Shown: piece after piece, positions 9,401 to 18,307 of the stretch
Numbering within the stretch: position 1 is the stretch's first letter
Layout: each line of letters opens with the position of its first letter
Assembly (NCBI RefSeq): GCF_017303055.1
Contig: NZ_JAEKJT010000005.1
Coordinates: 248,001-312,000, forward strand
Origin: Halomonas litopenaei
GTDB taxonomy: Bacteria; Pseudomonadota; Gammaproteobacteria; Pseudomonadales; Halomonadaceae
Length of the DNA: 64,000 nucleotides
Direction: 5' to 3'
Translations under genes and position numbers: made by a program
The notes under the pieces: generated by a model
What the model was told of the DNA's origin: nothing
The model's database searches: none
The model's input: the letters and a program-made list of their open reading frames with translations, nothing else

Positions 9401-10052
9401 CGCCTTCAGCACTGCCGAGCAGCAGCACGTCGGCGGGACGAGCCGCAAACAGCCCATTGGTGACAACGCCGACGATGGCATTGATCTGGCGCTCGAGGGC
9501 GACGGCATCGTCGATCTCGAGACCATAGCAATCGATGATCTGGTTGCCGTTGTCAGTCACCACGCCCACGCGGTAGACCGGGTCCGCACCCAGCTTGACC
9601 ATTTCACGCGCCACGTAGGACCTGGCCATCGGGATCACCTCGATCGGCAGCGGGAAGTCGCCAAGTCGTTCCACTCGCTTGGACGCATCGGCGATACAGA
9701 TGAAGGTGGTCGAACAGGCGGCCACGATCTTCTCGCGGGTCAGTGCGGCACCCCCGCCCTTGATCATGTGTAAGTGAGCATTCACTTCGTCTGCGCCGTC
9801 CACATAGACTGGCAGTGTGCCAACTTCGTTCAGTTCATACAGATCGATGCCATGGTCCTTCAAGCGCTTGGCGCTGGCCTCGCTACTGGCGACGGCACCG
9901 CGGAAGTCGCCGCGCAGCGCTGCGAGTCGATCGATGAAGAAGTTCGCGGTCGAGCCGGTGCCGACGCCGATCACGATGTCTTTGCCAAGCATCGGGCGCA
10001 CTTCATCGATGGCGGCTGCCGCGACAGCGTCCTTGAGTTCGTCCTGGGTCAT
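9378..10052 (-). CDS. rpiA: Ribose-5-phosphate isomerase A
   Basis: Interconverts ribose 5-phosphate and ribulose 5-phosphate in the pentose phosphate pathway; cytoplasmic. The 224-residue protein has [15 protein letters not shown] (phosphate loop), VDGADEVN with the active-site Asp residues, and [14 protein letters not shown]. Length is close to E. coli RpiA (219). It is divergent from ilvA across 155 bp; rpiA next to ilvA is a frequent gammaproteobacterial pairing. The 3' end is convergent and overlapping with waaA. Confidence 0.97.
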   Translation of the reverse strand: MTQDELKDAVAAAAIDEVRPMLGKDIVIGVGTGSTANFFIDRLAALRGDFRGAVASSEASAKRLKDHGIDLYELNEVGTLPVYVDGADEVNAHLHMIKGGGAALTREKIVAACSTTFICIADASKRVERLGDFPLPIEVIPMARSYVAREMVKLGADPVYRVGVVTDNGNQIIDCYGLEIDDAVALERQINAIVGVVTNGLFAARPADVLLLGSAEGVSRQLPA

Positions 10053-10207
10053 GAGATACCTGCGCAGGGGTCTTCAAAATGGGTGGGCGGCGATCATTAT
10101 AGGGTAAACGTGCACAGACAGCAGCCGAGGCGACTGGCGCTGGACGCCAGGTGCAGCGCGATGCTAACAATAGGGGCTTTGCTTGCCCCCTCACGCTGGA
10201 TACCAGA

Positions 10208-11722
10208 ATGCTCGAAGCTACCGTCAAGAAGATCCTCCAGGCCCGGGTTTATGAAGCGGCCCGTGAAACGCCGATTTCCCCGGCTCCCATGCTGTCTCGA
10301 CGGTTCAACAACCAGATTCTGATCAAGCGTGAAGATCTGCAGCCGGTGCACTCGTTCAAGATTCGCGGCGCCTATAACCGTATGGCCCACCTCAGCGACG
10401 AGCAGAAAGCCAAGGGCGTGATCGCGGCCTCTGCGGGAAATCACGCTCAGGGACTGGCGCTTGCCGCCAAGTTGATGGGCGTCAAGGCGGTGATCGTAAT
10501 GCCGCGCATCACCCCTGAAATCAAGGTCGCCGCCGTGCGAGGCTGGGGCGCCAAGGTCATCCTCAAGGGCGATGCCTTCGCCGCTGCTGCAGAGCATGCT
10601 CACGAGTTGGTTGAGCAGCACGGCTATACCTACATCCCGCCGTTTGACGACATCGACGTGGTCGCCGGTCAGGGGACCGTCGCCATGGAGATTCTGCGCC
10701 AGCATAGCGGCCGCATTGACGCCGTCTTCATTCCGGTGGGCGGCGGCGGATTGATCGCCGGCATGGCGGCCTACATCAAGTACCTGCGCCCTGAGATCAA
10801 GGTCATCGGGGTCGAGTCCGAGGACAGTGCCTGTCTCAAGGCTGCCCTTGAGGCGGGTGAACGGGTGGTGCTGGACCAGGTGGGGGTATTCGCCGAGGGC
10901 GTCGCCGTAGCGCAGATCGGCAAGGTGCCTTTTTCACTGATGCGCGACCTGGTCGATGACGTGATTACCGTCAACACCGATGAGATGTGTGCGGCGGTCA
11001 AGGATATCTTCGAGGATACCCGTGCCGTGTCAGAGACCTCGGGGGCGCTGTCGCTGGCCGGACTGAAGAAATATATCCAGGAGAGCGGCGCCCAGGATCA
11101 GACGCTGGTATGCATCAACTCTGGCGCCAACACCAACTTTGACCGCCTTCAGCATATTGCCGAACGGACCGAGCTGGGTGAACAGCGTGAGGCGATCCTG
11201 GCGGTGACGATTCCTGAGCGCCCAGGCAGTTTCAAGAAGTTCTGCCGTACCATCGGCAAGCGTATGGTGACCGAATTCAATTATCGCTACGCCGACGCCG
11301 ACCAGGCCCATATCTTTGTCGGTGTGCAGGTCAAGCCCGGTGGTGAGGATCGCCAGGCGTTGATCGGCCGTCTGTTCGAGGCGGGTTATCCGGTCGAGGA
11401 CCTCACCGACAACGAGCTGGCGAAGTTGCATATTCGCCATCTTGGCGGAGGTCGACCCCGCACCGAGTTTGTTGAAGAAGCCTATCGCTTCGAGTTCCCC
11501 GAACGTCCCGGGGCGCTGATGAATTTCCTGACCCACCTCCCCCAGGACTGGAACATTTCGCTGTTCCACTATCGCAATCATGGCGCGGCCTATGGTCGAG
11601 TGCTCGTCGGTATGCAGATTCCCAACGGCGATCGCAGTCATGTGGAAGAGCATTTCGATGCCATTGGCTATCGCTATTGGAAGGAAAGCGACAATCCCGC
11701 CTACCAACTGTTCATGGCATAG
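10208..11722 (+). CDS. ilvA: Threonine ammonia-lyase, biosynthetic
   Basis: PLP enzyme making 2-oxobutanoate from threonine, the first step of isoleucine synthesis. It is 504 residues from the ATG at 10208, which matches the usual N-terminus better than an in-frame ATG at 10151. The Schiff-base Lys51 lies in HSFKIRGAYNRM; SAGNHAQGLAL and PVGGGGLIAGMAAY bind PLP phosphate. Two ACT-like regulatory repeats follow (about 330-410 and 425-500, each around ERPGSF/ERPGAL), as in the isoleucine-inhibited biosynthetic form rather than the catabolic TdcB. No attenuator-like leader peptide was recognised upstream. Confidence 0.96.
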   Translation: MLEATVKKILQARVYEAARETPISPAPMLSRRFNNQILIKREDLQPVHSFKIRGAYNRMAHLSDEQKAKGVIAASAGNHAQGLALAAKLMGVKAVIVMPRITPEIKVAAVRGWGAKVILKGDAFAAAAEHAHELVEQHGYTYIPPFDDIDVVAGQGTVAMEILRQHSGRIDAVFIPVGGGGLIAGMAAYIKYLRPEIKVIGVESEDSACLKAALEAGERVVLDQVGVFAEGVAVAQIGKVPFSLMRDLVDDVITVNTDEMCAAVKDIFEDTRAVSETSGALSLAGLKKYIQESGAQDQTLVCINSGANTNFDRLQHIAERTELGEQREAILAVTIPERPGSFKKFCRTIGKRMVTEFNYRYADADQAHIFVGVQVKPGGEDRQALIGRLFEAGYPVEDLTDNELAKLHIRHLGGGRPRTEFVEEAYRFEFPERPGALMNFLTHLPQDWNISLFHYRNHGAAYGRVLVGMQIPNGDRSHVEEHFDAIGYRYWKESDNPAYQLFMA

Positions 11723-12253
11723 CGTTGGGGCATGGTTTCTTGGCATCGCTTCAGGGCATCGCCAAGCGCCCCGAGCACAGCACTGTTTCGGCCCTGTCAG
11801 CGCCACCGACACGGAATGAGTAACGGTGGCCAGCAGGGCCTTGTCGAAGGGGAATGCCGTCATCCGCGCATGTCATGACGCAGGACAATGAATAGCGTGC
11901 CAAGACATCTTGGCAGTTGGGATCAAGCGGCGTATCCTGCGCGCGAGCGCTGACTTACTTGCTGGGCCAGAGCTGGTCAGTAGATGTGCGTCATGCCACT
12001 AGAGTGGTAATTGCCATGCATAAGTGCCCAGCCTATAGTCTGAGCTTGGGAAGCGCTGAATAAATCAGCCGAGCGGAATGAGGTGCAAGGCGCCCGCAGC
12101 GCAGAACCCGGGCCTATGCCGTATAGGTGAGGAGTTCGAGCAGCGCGCAACGCAGCGAATCGTCTGCACAGGCATTTATGCAGTGTTTCCTTAGTTGCTT
12201 CGACCTATAACATCAAGACAATACGGCAGGCGGCCGTATATACGGAGTCAGGA
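11723..12253. other. Intergenic region, 530 bp
   Basis: No protein gene is supported here. It holds a GCCACCG...CGGTGGC hairpin around 11800-11830, possibly an ilvA terminator without a clear T-tract, then the MITE-like repeat at 12049-12190. Just before the small gene at 12254 there are three ATACGG half-sites, two of which form the perfect 12-bp palindrome CCGTATATACGG at 12234-12245. Confidence 0.6.
12049..12190 (-). repeat. MITE-like dispersed repeat, full-length copy A
   Basis: A 142-bp non-coding element with imperfect terminal inverted repeats. On the minus strand it begins GGAAACACTGCATAAAT and ends ATTTATTCAGCGCTTCC, so the ends are related as inverted copies (14 of 17 positions). 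Two shorter relatives occur at 16722-16797 and 44122-44234 with the same left end and internal blocks (GCCTGYGCMRAYGATKCGCTGCG, CTCGAACTCSTCACCTATA). No clear target-site duplication is visible. It contains no ORF, so movement would need a transposase supplied elsewhere. Confidence 0.75.
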
Positions 12254-12349
12254 ATGAGACGCAAGCCCGATCTGATCATGTCACTGGTGCTGGTTTTCGG
12301 TCTGGGAGTCGTCGCCACCGGCTATGCCCAGGCGCTGGTCGGCGGCTGA
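12254..12349 (+). CDS. 31-residue single-pass membrane peptide
   Basis: A small ORF encoding MRRKPDLIMSLVLVFGLGVV followed by ATGYAQALVGG. It has a positively charged N-terminus and one hydrophobic segment at residues 7-27, so it should insert in the inner membrane. ATG at 12254 has GGAG seven to eight bases upstream. It is followed by a strong hairpin at 12408-12436 and preceded by the palindrome CCGTATATACGG. I recall similar tiny membrane ORFs in related bacteria but cannot name a family, and function is unknown. Confidence 0.6.
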   Translation: MRRKPDLIMSLVLVFGLGVVATGYAQALVGG

Positions 12350-12407
12350 AACCGACCAGAGGGAGAGATCTCCCGCGCCATTGAGCACGACATCGGCAGA
12401 TATCGCG

Positions 12408-12436
12408 ATCCGGCCGCCCACCATGGGCGGCCGGAT
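12408..12436. terminator. Strong hairpin between convergent transcription units
   Basis: A 13-bp perfect stem (ATCCGGCCGCCCA / TGGGCGGCCGGAT) with a CCA loop lies between the small plus-strand ORF and the 3' end of fau on the minus strand. It could end transcription from both sides, although the flanking T-tract is short. Confidence 0.6.
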
Positions 12437-12464
12437 GCGTTTCAGGACCTGAGCCGCGGCTGTT

Positions 12465-13118
12465 TCAGTGCGCAGGACGAATGACGCCTGCATCGCTGAC
12501 GATGGCATCCAGGGGGACATCCCAGGAGGCGATCGGTAGGTGGTCCACTCGCTGTACATCATGGGCGAGCCCAATCAGGCGAGGCCTGGGGCCGCCGTTG
12601 TATTGCGCTGGATGGGCAAAGGCCAGGGTGCGGTCGTAAAAGCCCCCTCCCATGCCCATGCGCTGCCCTGACGAGTCAAAGCCGACCAGAGGCAGCAGGA
12701 TGGCATCGAGAGCCCAGGCAGGCATACGGTGTGACGGATGCGCCCCGAAACGGCTGTCCGGCTCGGATATGCCGAAGCGATTGGTCACCATGGGGGTGCG
12801 GGCGTCGTAGCGAACGAACCACAGGCAGTTGGCCGCCAAGGGGCGCAGTACCGGGAGGTAGGCCTGGGCACGGCGGCGATGCAGCCAGCGAATGAGGGGC
12901 CGAGGATCGATTTCCCCGTCGTTGGGCAGGTAGAGCGCCACGTGTCGAGCGGTCAACAGCTCCGGCAGGCGACGCAGTCTCGCGATCAATGCCTGGCTCG
13001 CCGTCTGTTGCTGCTGCTGACTCAAGTCGCGGCGTCGGCGACGCAGCTCGCGTCGCAGCTCGGTGCGTGACAAGTGCCCGAGCTCTGTCTGAGCTTCGTG
13101 GTTGGAGCACAGATTCAT
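12465..13118 (-). CDS. fau: 5-formyltetrahydrofolate cyclo-ligase
   Basis: ATP-dependent conversion of 5-formyl-THF to 5,10-methenyl-THF (YgfA family). The 217-residue protein has YLPNDGEIDPRPL, YLPVLRPL and the family signature PLVGFDSSGQRMGMGGGFYD, then HDVQRVDHLPIASWDVPLD at the C-terminus. The ATG at 13118 begins directly after the 3' end of the 6S RNA, as in the classic ssrS-ygfA dicistron, so the two are likely co-transcribed. No good ribosome binding site precedes this ATG, so a TTG about 14 codons downstream remains possible. Confidence 0.93.
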   Translation of the reverse strand: MNLCSNHEAQTELGHLSRTELRRELRRRRRDLSQQQQQTASQALIARLRRLPELLTARHVALYLPNDGEIDPRPLIRWLHRRRAQAYLPVLRPLAANCLWFVRYDARTPMVTNRFGISEPDSRFGAHPSHRMPAWALDAILLPLVGFDSSGQRMGMGGGFYDRTLAFAHPAQYNGGPRPRLIGLAHDVQRVDHLPIASWDVPLDAIVSDAGVIRPAH

Positions 13119-13121
13119 CGT

Positions 13122-13312
13122 TCAAGGTTCCCCAGAATGCCGCTGTCGTTCTGGCCCTTGAACCCATAGGTTCAAGGTGGGTGGCCGCAGCCGAGCCGTC
13201 AGGCTTTCCGTCGCACGGACATGCACACGGGCCCGGCTAGCTATTGGCCCCCTGGGTACTGCTCATAGGCTCGAGGGACTATAACGACTGGCGCACACCC
13301 CAGGGAACAGCT
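13122..13312 (-). ncRNA. ssrS: 6S RNA
   Basis: On the minus strand the segment ends with CCACCTTGAACC-TATG-GGTTCAAGGG, then AACGACAGCGGCATTCTGGGGAAC. This matches the conserved 3' half of E. coli 6S RNA (TTGAACC loop, then GGCGGCATCTC). The 5' end GTTCCC-TGGGGTGT pairs with the 3' GGCATTCT-GGGGAAC to form the closing stem, and the middle can form the long hairpin with an open bubble that mimics an RNA polymerase open complex. Its place between zapA and fau is the standard gammaproteobacterial position. Ends are placed to within about 3 bases. Confidence 0.92.
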
Positions 13313-13436
13313 CCATGCTAACAGACAGCGAGGCTGCTCCAAAGCGAAGATGCCAATGAGGGACAAGCGCCCAGTGCAAACCGTCGCTGGCGGGTGTGGT
13401 CCTTTAGTGTGTCTGAGTCACGTGCTTCGTGGCGTC

Positions 13437-13748
13437 TCAGTCACGTGATTCGCGGGCTGGGGCGGTGGCCAAGGCCTGCTCCAGTCGGGTGTTCAGCTCA
13501 CTGAGACTGGCCTCACTGGCGCGCTTCTCGTCACGCAAGCCAAGTAGCTCATGGGCCAGGTTGAGTGCCGCCATGATCGCGATCTTCTCGCGATCCACCA
13601 TCTTGCCGCGTGCGTGAATACCCTGCATAGCCTGGTCCAGGTAGCGCGCAGCGCGCTCAAGGCCCTCTTGCTCCTCTGGGGCGCAGGCAATGGTATAGGG
13701 GCGCTCCAGCAGCGTAATGTCGGTGGTATGCCGCGTGGTATCTGTCAT
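13437..13748 (-). CDS. zapA: Cell division protein ZapA
   Basis: Small FtsZ-associated protein that bundles Z-ring filaments. It is 103 residues with the typical N-terminal LLERPYTIACAPEEQEGLERAA, the conserved Asp-Arg-Glu-Lys block (MVDREKIAIMAALNLAHELL) and a C-terminal helix that forms a coiled coil (about 60-98). Upstream of 6S RNA and fau on the same strand, and divergent from ygfB, as in many relatives. Confidence 0.95.
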   Translation of the reverse strand: MTDTTRHTTDITLLERPYTIACAPEEQEGLERAARYLDQAMQGIHARGKMVDREKIAIMAALNLAHELLGLRDEKRASEASLSELNTRLEQALATAPARESRD

Positions 13749-13969
13749 GGGCCTGGCTCCGGAAGGGCCTCGGTCAACGCAGCGCCGAAGGGGCAGAATG
13801 CGTTACCATCAGGGGTATCGATTGCGAGTCACTATAAGAGAGCCGTCAGCGGGGGGTCAACGCGAGGCATCATGACCTCGGGACCTTCGTCGATAGCGTG
13901 GAGGTGCCAGGCGTTGCTGCGGTCCTCCCAGTCCCCTCCCCGATGCCGTCTCTTTCAGCGGAAATTGCT

Positions 13970-14554
13970 ATGTCACTGATTAACGAACGCCAGGATTTTT
14001 CCACCATTGCCGATACCTTCCTGCTGCACGGAAGCATGCAGTCGCCGGCCTTTTTGGATGGCCGTCTGTGTGCCGAGCTGGGGCTCCACGATCTGACGGC
14101 GGAAGGCTGGTTGCAGCAGGTCTGTTTAACCCTGGGGGTCGACCAGCCCAAGGATGAAGCCAGCGCTGAACGTCTGCTGGGTTGGCGCCGCCAGACCCTG
14201 GATGCGCTGTCAGGCAGCGAGCTGAATTTTGAGCCGCTGCTGCCTGACGAGCTGTTTTCCCTGGCCGAGCGCGCGCAGGGCCTGAAGGAGTGGACGCTCG
14301 GTTTTCTTGAGGTCGTTGAGGATGCCGGTGAAGAACTGCGCAAGGAATGGTCGGCGGCGCTGGCGGAAGCCATCGACGACCTGGCAGGCCTGGCGGCCAT
14401 CGACACCGATATCGATGACAGCGCGGAAAACGAAAACGACCTGTTCGCCTTGACCGAGCATGCGCGCATGGCGGCGATGTTGCTCTATACCGAACAGCAT
14501 CCGGGCACGCCGCAAGTGGAAAAGGTCGACGAAGAGCCGCCGACCACCCATTGA
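13970..14554 (+). CDS. ygfB: UPF0149 family protein YgfB
   Basis: A 194-residue member of the YecA/YgfB (UPF0149) family, helical and acidic ([60 protein letters not shown]). The ATG at 13970 was chosen because the alignment of the family starts there; an upstream ATG at 13898 adds an unconserved stretch. In Pseudomonas YgfB is linked to control of ampDh3 and beta-lactam tolerance; a role here is inference. It is usually followed by pepP, which is missing in this window. Confidence 0.9.
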   Translation: MSLINERQDFSTIADTFLLHGSMQSPAFLDGRLCAELGLHDLTAEGWLQQVCLTLGVDQPKDEASAERLLGWRRQTLDALSGSELNFEPLLPDELFSLAERAQGLKEWTLGFLEVVEDAGEELRKEWSAALAEAIDDLAGLAAIDTDIDDSAENENDLFALTEHARMAAMLLYTEQHPGTPQVEKVDEEPPTTH

Positions 14555-15345
14555 GGCGCGCTCCCAGGTGGCGTTCTACCGCTGCCTGGGCACGCCCTGC
14601 CACGGACCAGGTGTCAGCGGGTGTCGCCTGCACCGTCCGTTTCCCCCCTCGCCGCGGCCTTTGCCCTGAGCGCCCAAGCGATAGCCGCGGCGGCTAGATC
14701 TCTCCGCTCTCCCCTGCTCGTTGTTGTTGCCGTTGTCTTTACGTCGCCTTGCTCGTCCGCTCACTGGTTGAGCGCCTTGCCCTGCTGCGCTCTCGCCTGG
14801 TCATGCCCTCTGCCGTCCAGTGAACCCCTTCTCGATACGCAACCTTCACTCTGACGCAGAGCCTGCTATGCTGCGTATTGCTGGTTATTTTGTTGTGATC
14901 GTGGTGCTAACGGTATCGAAAATAGAGAAAACCGCCGACAGCTTGAATCTCGTGTCCTAGCGCGCCCGTGCGACATGCGACGTCGTCAGCGGTCGCTCTC
15001 TGCTGCTGTCGACAGCACCGAGACGCCACTGGTCGATGCTGTCACTGTCGCCATTTGCTGGTGTGACGGTCAGGCAACGCTGCTGTTTATTGCTGGCAGC
15101 CAACTTAGAGGGTCACGTCAGGTGGCCAAGGCAGTTGATCGAGATCGACCGGAAAGGACGCTGAGGGCGCTTGGCCGTCAAGGTGGCCCTGGCAGGACCT
15201 TGTGTCTGGCAGGGGGAATCAGCGATGCCAGGAGCGACTTTTTGGCTACTAGCTGCTGGCTTTATTGTTGCACAATGTGGTTATTTTCTGATCGCCTTAT
15301 CGTGTTCAGAAGGCTTGTTACGTAAAATATTTACAGGATTACAGT
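14555..15345. other. Intergenic region, 790 bp, where pepP would usually be
   Basis: The usual order is ygfB-pepP-ubiH, but no aminopeptidase P motifs can be found here in any frame. Two tiny ORFs are visible but unsupported. One at 14868-14960 would give a 30-residue peptide starting MLRIAGYFVVIVVLTVSK. The other, from 15225, starts MPGATFWLLAAGFIVAQCGY with a hydrophobic segment. The last 100 bp before ubiH are AT-rich and probably hold its promoter. Confidence 0.55.
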
Positions 15346-16713
15346 ATGACCGAAGGTCGTCCCCAGGATCAGGCGGCACCCCAGGCGGTAGCGGCTGCCG
15401 ATGCGCAAGACAACGCCCAGGCTGGTGCGGATACCGGAGGTGATGCCCCCGGCCAAATGGCGAGCGCCAGTGCGCCTTTGGGGGTGGCACGCGAGGAGGT
15501 GTCGGCCGGCGTTGAGCAGGTGGATGTCGCGATTATTGGTGGCGGACTGGTCGGCGCCAGCCTGGGCGTCGCACTGTCGCGGTTGATCCACGATCGTGGC
15601 TTGCGGGTAGCCGTCATCGAAGCCTCGCCAATGTCCGCTGCGACGGCCCCAGCCAGTGACTGGCAGCCCAGCTTCGATGCCCGGGCAAGCGCTATCGCGG
15701 CAGGGACCGCGGCGCACTTCGAGACCTTGGGTGTGTGGTCGGCCATGGCCCCCCAGGCGAGCCCCATCTCATTGATTCATGTCAGTGAGAAAGGGCGATT
15801 GGGGGCGACACGGCTGCGTGCGCATGAAATGGGCGTCGATGCCTTGGGCTATGTGATCCCTAATGCGTGGATGGGGCAGGTGTTGCATCACCGTCTCGCC
15901 GAGCTGCCGTTGGACTGGCACTGTCCCGCAACGGTCGAGCACATCTCTGCCTGTGCTGGCGGACACCGATTGGTGCTGTCATCAGGTCGTACCTTGCAGG
16001 CAGGCCTTACGGTCATGGCTGACGGCGGTCGATCAGGCTTGAAAGAGGCGCTGGGCATCGAAAGTGATGCCACCCCCTACGAGCAGGTTGCGCTTATCGC
16101 CAATGTGGCGGTATCCCGGCCCCATGGAGGCGTCGCCTATGAGCGCTTCACCCGCGAAGGGCCGATGGCGCTGCTGCCTTTGCCCGGGCAGTCGATGGAG
16201 CTGGTGTGGACCCATGCCAGGGAAAGCGAGCAGCGTCGTCTGGCGCTGTCTGACCGGGGTTTTCTCGACGAGCTGCAGCGGGCTTTCGGCGACCGCGCTG
16301 GTGCCTTCGTCAAGGTGGGCAAGCGACACGTCTACCCGCTGTCACTGGTGACCGCACGTGAGACGACTCGGCCTGGCCTGGCGGTGATGGGAAATGCCGC
16401 CCATGCCCTCCACCCGGTCGCGGGGCAGGGCTTCAATCTCGCCCTGCGAGGCGTGATGGACCTGGTCGAGGCGATTGACCAAGGGCTGGAAGATGGCCAT
16501 GCCCCGGGAAGCAGTGACACCTTGTCGGCCTTCGAACGGAGGCGCCAGGCGGACCAGCGTAATGTGGTGCGCTTCAGTGACGGACTGATCCGACTGTTTG
16601 GCATCGACCAGCCGCTGCTGTCCCATGCTCGTGCAGCGGGCCTGATCGGGCTCAACCTGAGTGGCCCGCTGCGCGGGACCTTGACCAGGCGAGCGATGGG
16701 GATAGAGCGTTAG
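15346..16713 (+). CDS. ubiH: 2-octaprenyl-6-methoxyphenol hydroxylase
   Basis: FAD monooxygenase of ubiquinone synthesis. The 455-residue protein has the Rossmann motif VAIIGGGLVGASLGVAL at about 61-77, the mid-domain ADGGRSGLKEALGI, and the second FAD motif VMGNAAHALHPVAGQGFNLA. The Asn in GNAAH is typical of UbiH. The first 57 residues are a low-complexity Ala/Gln/Gly/Asp extension not found in E. coli UbiH; the start may lie further in, for example near the Val before GVEQVDVAII. Followed after a MITE-like repeat by a second hydroxylase, as in ubiH-ubiI pairs. Confidence 0.93.
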   Translation: MTEGRPQDQAAPQAVAAADAQDNAQAGADTGGDAPGQMASASAPLGVAREEVSAGVEQVDVAIIGGGLVGASLGVALSRLIHDRGLRVAVIEASPMSAATAPASDWQPSFDARASAIAAGTAAHFETLGVWSAMAPQASPISLIHVSEKGRLGATRLRAHEMGVDALGYVIPNAWMGQVLHHRLAELPLDWHCPATVEHISACAGGHRLVLSSGRTLQAGLTVMADGGRSGLKEALGIESDATPYEQVALIANVAVSRPHGGVAYERFTREGPMALLPLPGQSMELVWTHARESEQRRLALSDRGFLDELQRAFGDRAGAFVKVGKRHVYPLSLVTARETTRPGLAVMGNAAHALHPVAGQGFNLALRGVMDLVEAIDQGLEDGHAPGSSDTLSAFERRRQADQRNVVRFSDGLIRLFGIDQPLLSHARAAGLIGLNLSGPLRGTLTRRAMGIER

Positions 16714-16721
16714 GGCAACAC

Positions 16722-16797
16722 GGGATAACTGCCTGCGCCAATGATTCGCTGCGCTGCGGGTGCCTAGCGGCGCTCGGCTGATGTATTTGGCGCTCCC
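16722..16797 (+). repeat. MITE-like dispersed repeat, internally deleted copy B
   Basis: A 76-bp degenerate copy of the repeat at 12049-12190. The left block ACTGCCTGCGCCAATGATTC, continuing GCTGCG, and the right block CTCGGCTGATGTATTTGGCG, continuing CTCCC, are recognisable. The middle CTCGAACTC...GCCCGGG part is lost. It lies between ubiH and ubiI, so it would be within or just after the ubiH transcript. Confidence 0.6.
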
Positions 16798-16936
16798 TCA
16801 CGGAAGCGCGGCATCTCCATCAGGAGGATGAGACAGCAAGGCGGCGAGCGAAGCCAGGGGCATGGCGGTACACTGTGCCTGCCAGCGCGATGGCGTCAGG
16901 CAATGGTTCAGCATTCGAGAACAGGCGGGGGCTAAG

Positions 16937-18199
16937 GTGAGCGAGCAAGATCAACACGCGGCCAGTGCGACGGCGCCAGAAGCCTATGATGTCGTGGTGT
17001 CGGGTATCGGCATGGTCGGTGCGGTTCTAGCCGTACTGCTGGGACGCGCCGGCTGGTCGGTAGCGATGGTCGACCCACGCCCTGGCCCTCTTGACCGGCA
17101 GAGGCTGCCGCTGGCGTCGCCTGCCCCTCGGGTAAGCGCCTTGACGCCTGTATCCCAGCGGCTGCTTCAGGGGATTGGTGCGTGGACGGATATTACATCA
17201 CGTCGCGTAACGCCCTACACCGGCATGCAGGTGTGGGATGCCGAGGGCTCCGGCGAGATTCGTTTTCGCGCCGACCAGGCGGGGGTTTCGGTACTGGGCC
17301 ACATCGTCGAGAACGACCTGGTGCTGGCTTCACTGGAAGCTTGCCTGGACGCGCTGCCGCAGATCAGGCGCTTTTATGGCCAGCGAATCGTCAGTCTGGC
17401 CGGTAGTGATGATATGCGTGAGGTGGGCCTGGAGGATGGCAGAACGCTGTCGGCGCCGCTGGTGGTTGGTGCGGATGGGGCGCGATCACCACTACGCGAG
17501 TTGGCGGGGATTGAGGTCAGCCAACATGACACAGGGCATCAGGCAGTGGTCACCACCGTCAGGACCGAGCGTCAGCATGGCGCGGTAGCGCGCCAGGCGT
17601 TTCTGCCCAGCGGACCCTTGGCCTTTCTGCCGCTGACGGTCGACGGCGACAGCCACTATTGCTCGATCGTCTGGTCGACCTCGCCTGAGCATGCGCAGCA
17701 GCTGTGTGAGATGCCGTCCGAGGCGTTGGGACAGGCCATGGGTGCTGCCGTGGATCACTGCCTTGGCGCGGTCGAGGTCCTCGACCAGGCGATCCGTTTT
17801 CCGCTGAGCCAGCGTCACGCTGAGCGCTACCACCAGCCAGGCCTGGCGCTGGTCGGTGATGCTGCCCATAGCATTCACCCGTTGGCCGGTCAGGGGGTCA
17901 ATCTGGGCTTTCTGGATGCGGCAGTGCTGGCCGAGGAATTGCTGGAGGGCCGCCGCCGAGGCGTGTCTCCGGGCAACATTCGCCTGCTGGCGCGCTACGA
18001 GCGCCGCAGGCGCGGTGACAACAGCATGATGCTGGTGATGATGGATGGCTTCAGACGGCTCTTCGGAAGCCGCCACCCCGGTATTACCCTGCTGCGCAAC
18101 CTGGGCTTGTCTGGCGTCGATCGAGTGTCGCTGCTCAAGCGGCTGATCATGCAGCAGGCAACCGGGTCGCGCGGGCGCCTGCCGGCGTCGTGTCGCTGA
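16937..18199 (+). CDS. ubiI: UbiI/VisC-type ubiquinone biosynthesis FAD hydroxylase
   Basis: Second flavoprotein hydroxylase of ubiquinone synthesis (C5 hydroxylation in E. coli UbiI). It has YDVVVSGIGMVGAVLAVLLG, VVGADGARSPLRELAGI and ALVGDAAHSIHPLAGQGVNLGF. The start is uncertain: I favour GTG at 16937, preceded by a G-rich stretch, because it places the Rossmann motif at residue 17; the ATG at 16862 would add 25 poorly conserved residues. About 420 residues from the GTG, compared with 400 in E. coli. It could instead be a UbiF-like paralogue, as sequence motifs do not separate these well. Confidence 0.88.
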   Translation: MSEQDQHAASATAPEAYDVVVSGIGMVGAVLAVLLGRAGWSVAMVDPRPGPLDRQRLPLASPAPRVSALTPVSQRLLQGIGAWTDITSRRVTPYTGMQVWDAEGSGEIRFRADQAGVSVLGHIVENDLVLASLEACLDALPQIRRFYGQRIVSLAGSDDMREVGLEDGRTLSAPLVVGADGARSPLRELAGIEVSQHDTGHQAVVTTVRTERQHGAVARQAFLPSGPLAFLPLTVDGDSHYCSIVWSTSPEHAQQLCEMPSEALGQAMGAAVDHCLGAVEVLDQAIRFPLSQRHAERYHQPGLALVGDAAHSIHPLAGQGVNLGFLDAAVLAEELLEGRRRGVSPGNIRLLARYERRRRGDNSMMLVMMDGFRRLFGSRHPGITLLRNLGLSGVDRVSLLKRLIMQQATGSRGRLPASCR

Positions 18200-18277
18200 T
18201 GACAGTCCGCACCGGTCGGCACGCGTTATTGACTAGGTGATGGCTCTGGTGAGGGCCCTGGTGATGGCCCAGGAGAC

Positions 18278-18301
18278 GGTGGCCAGGATGACCTGGCCAC
18301 C
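18278..18301. terminator. Hairpin between convergent ubiI and ctpA
   Basis: GGTGGCCAGG-ATGA-CCTGGCCACC forms a 10-bp perfect stem seven bases beyond the ctpA stop and about 80 bases after ubiI. It is placed to end transcription from both sides, but lacks a long T-tract. Confidence 0.5.
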
Positions 18302-18307
18302 TGCGTC

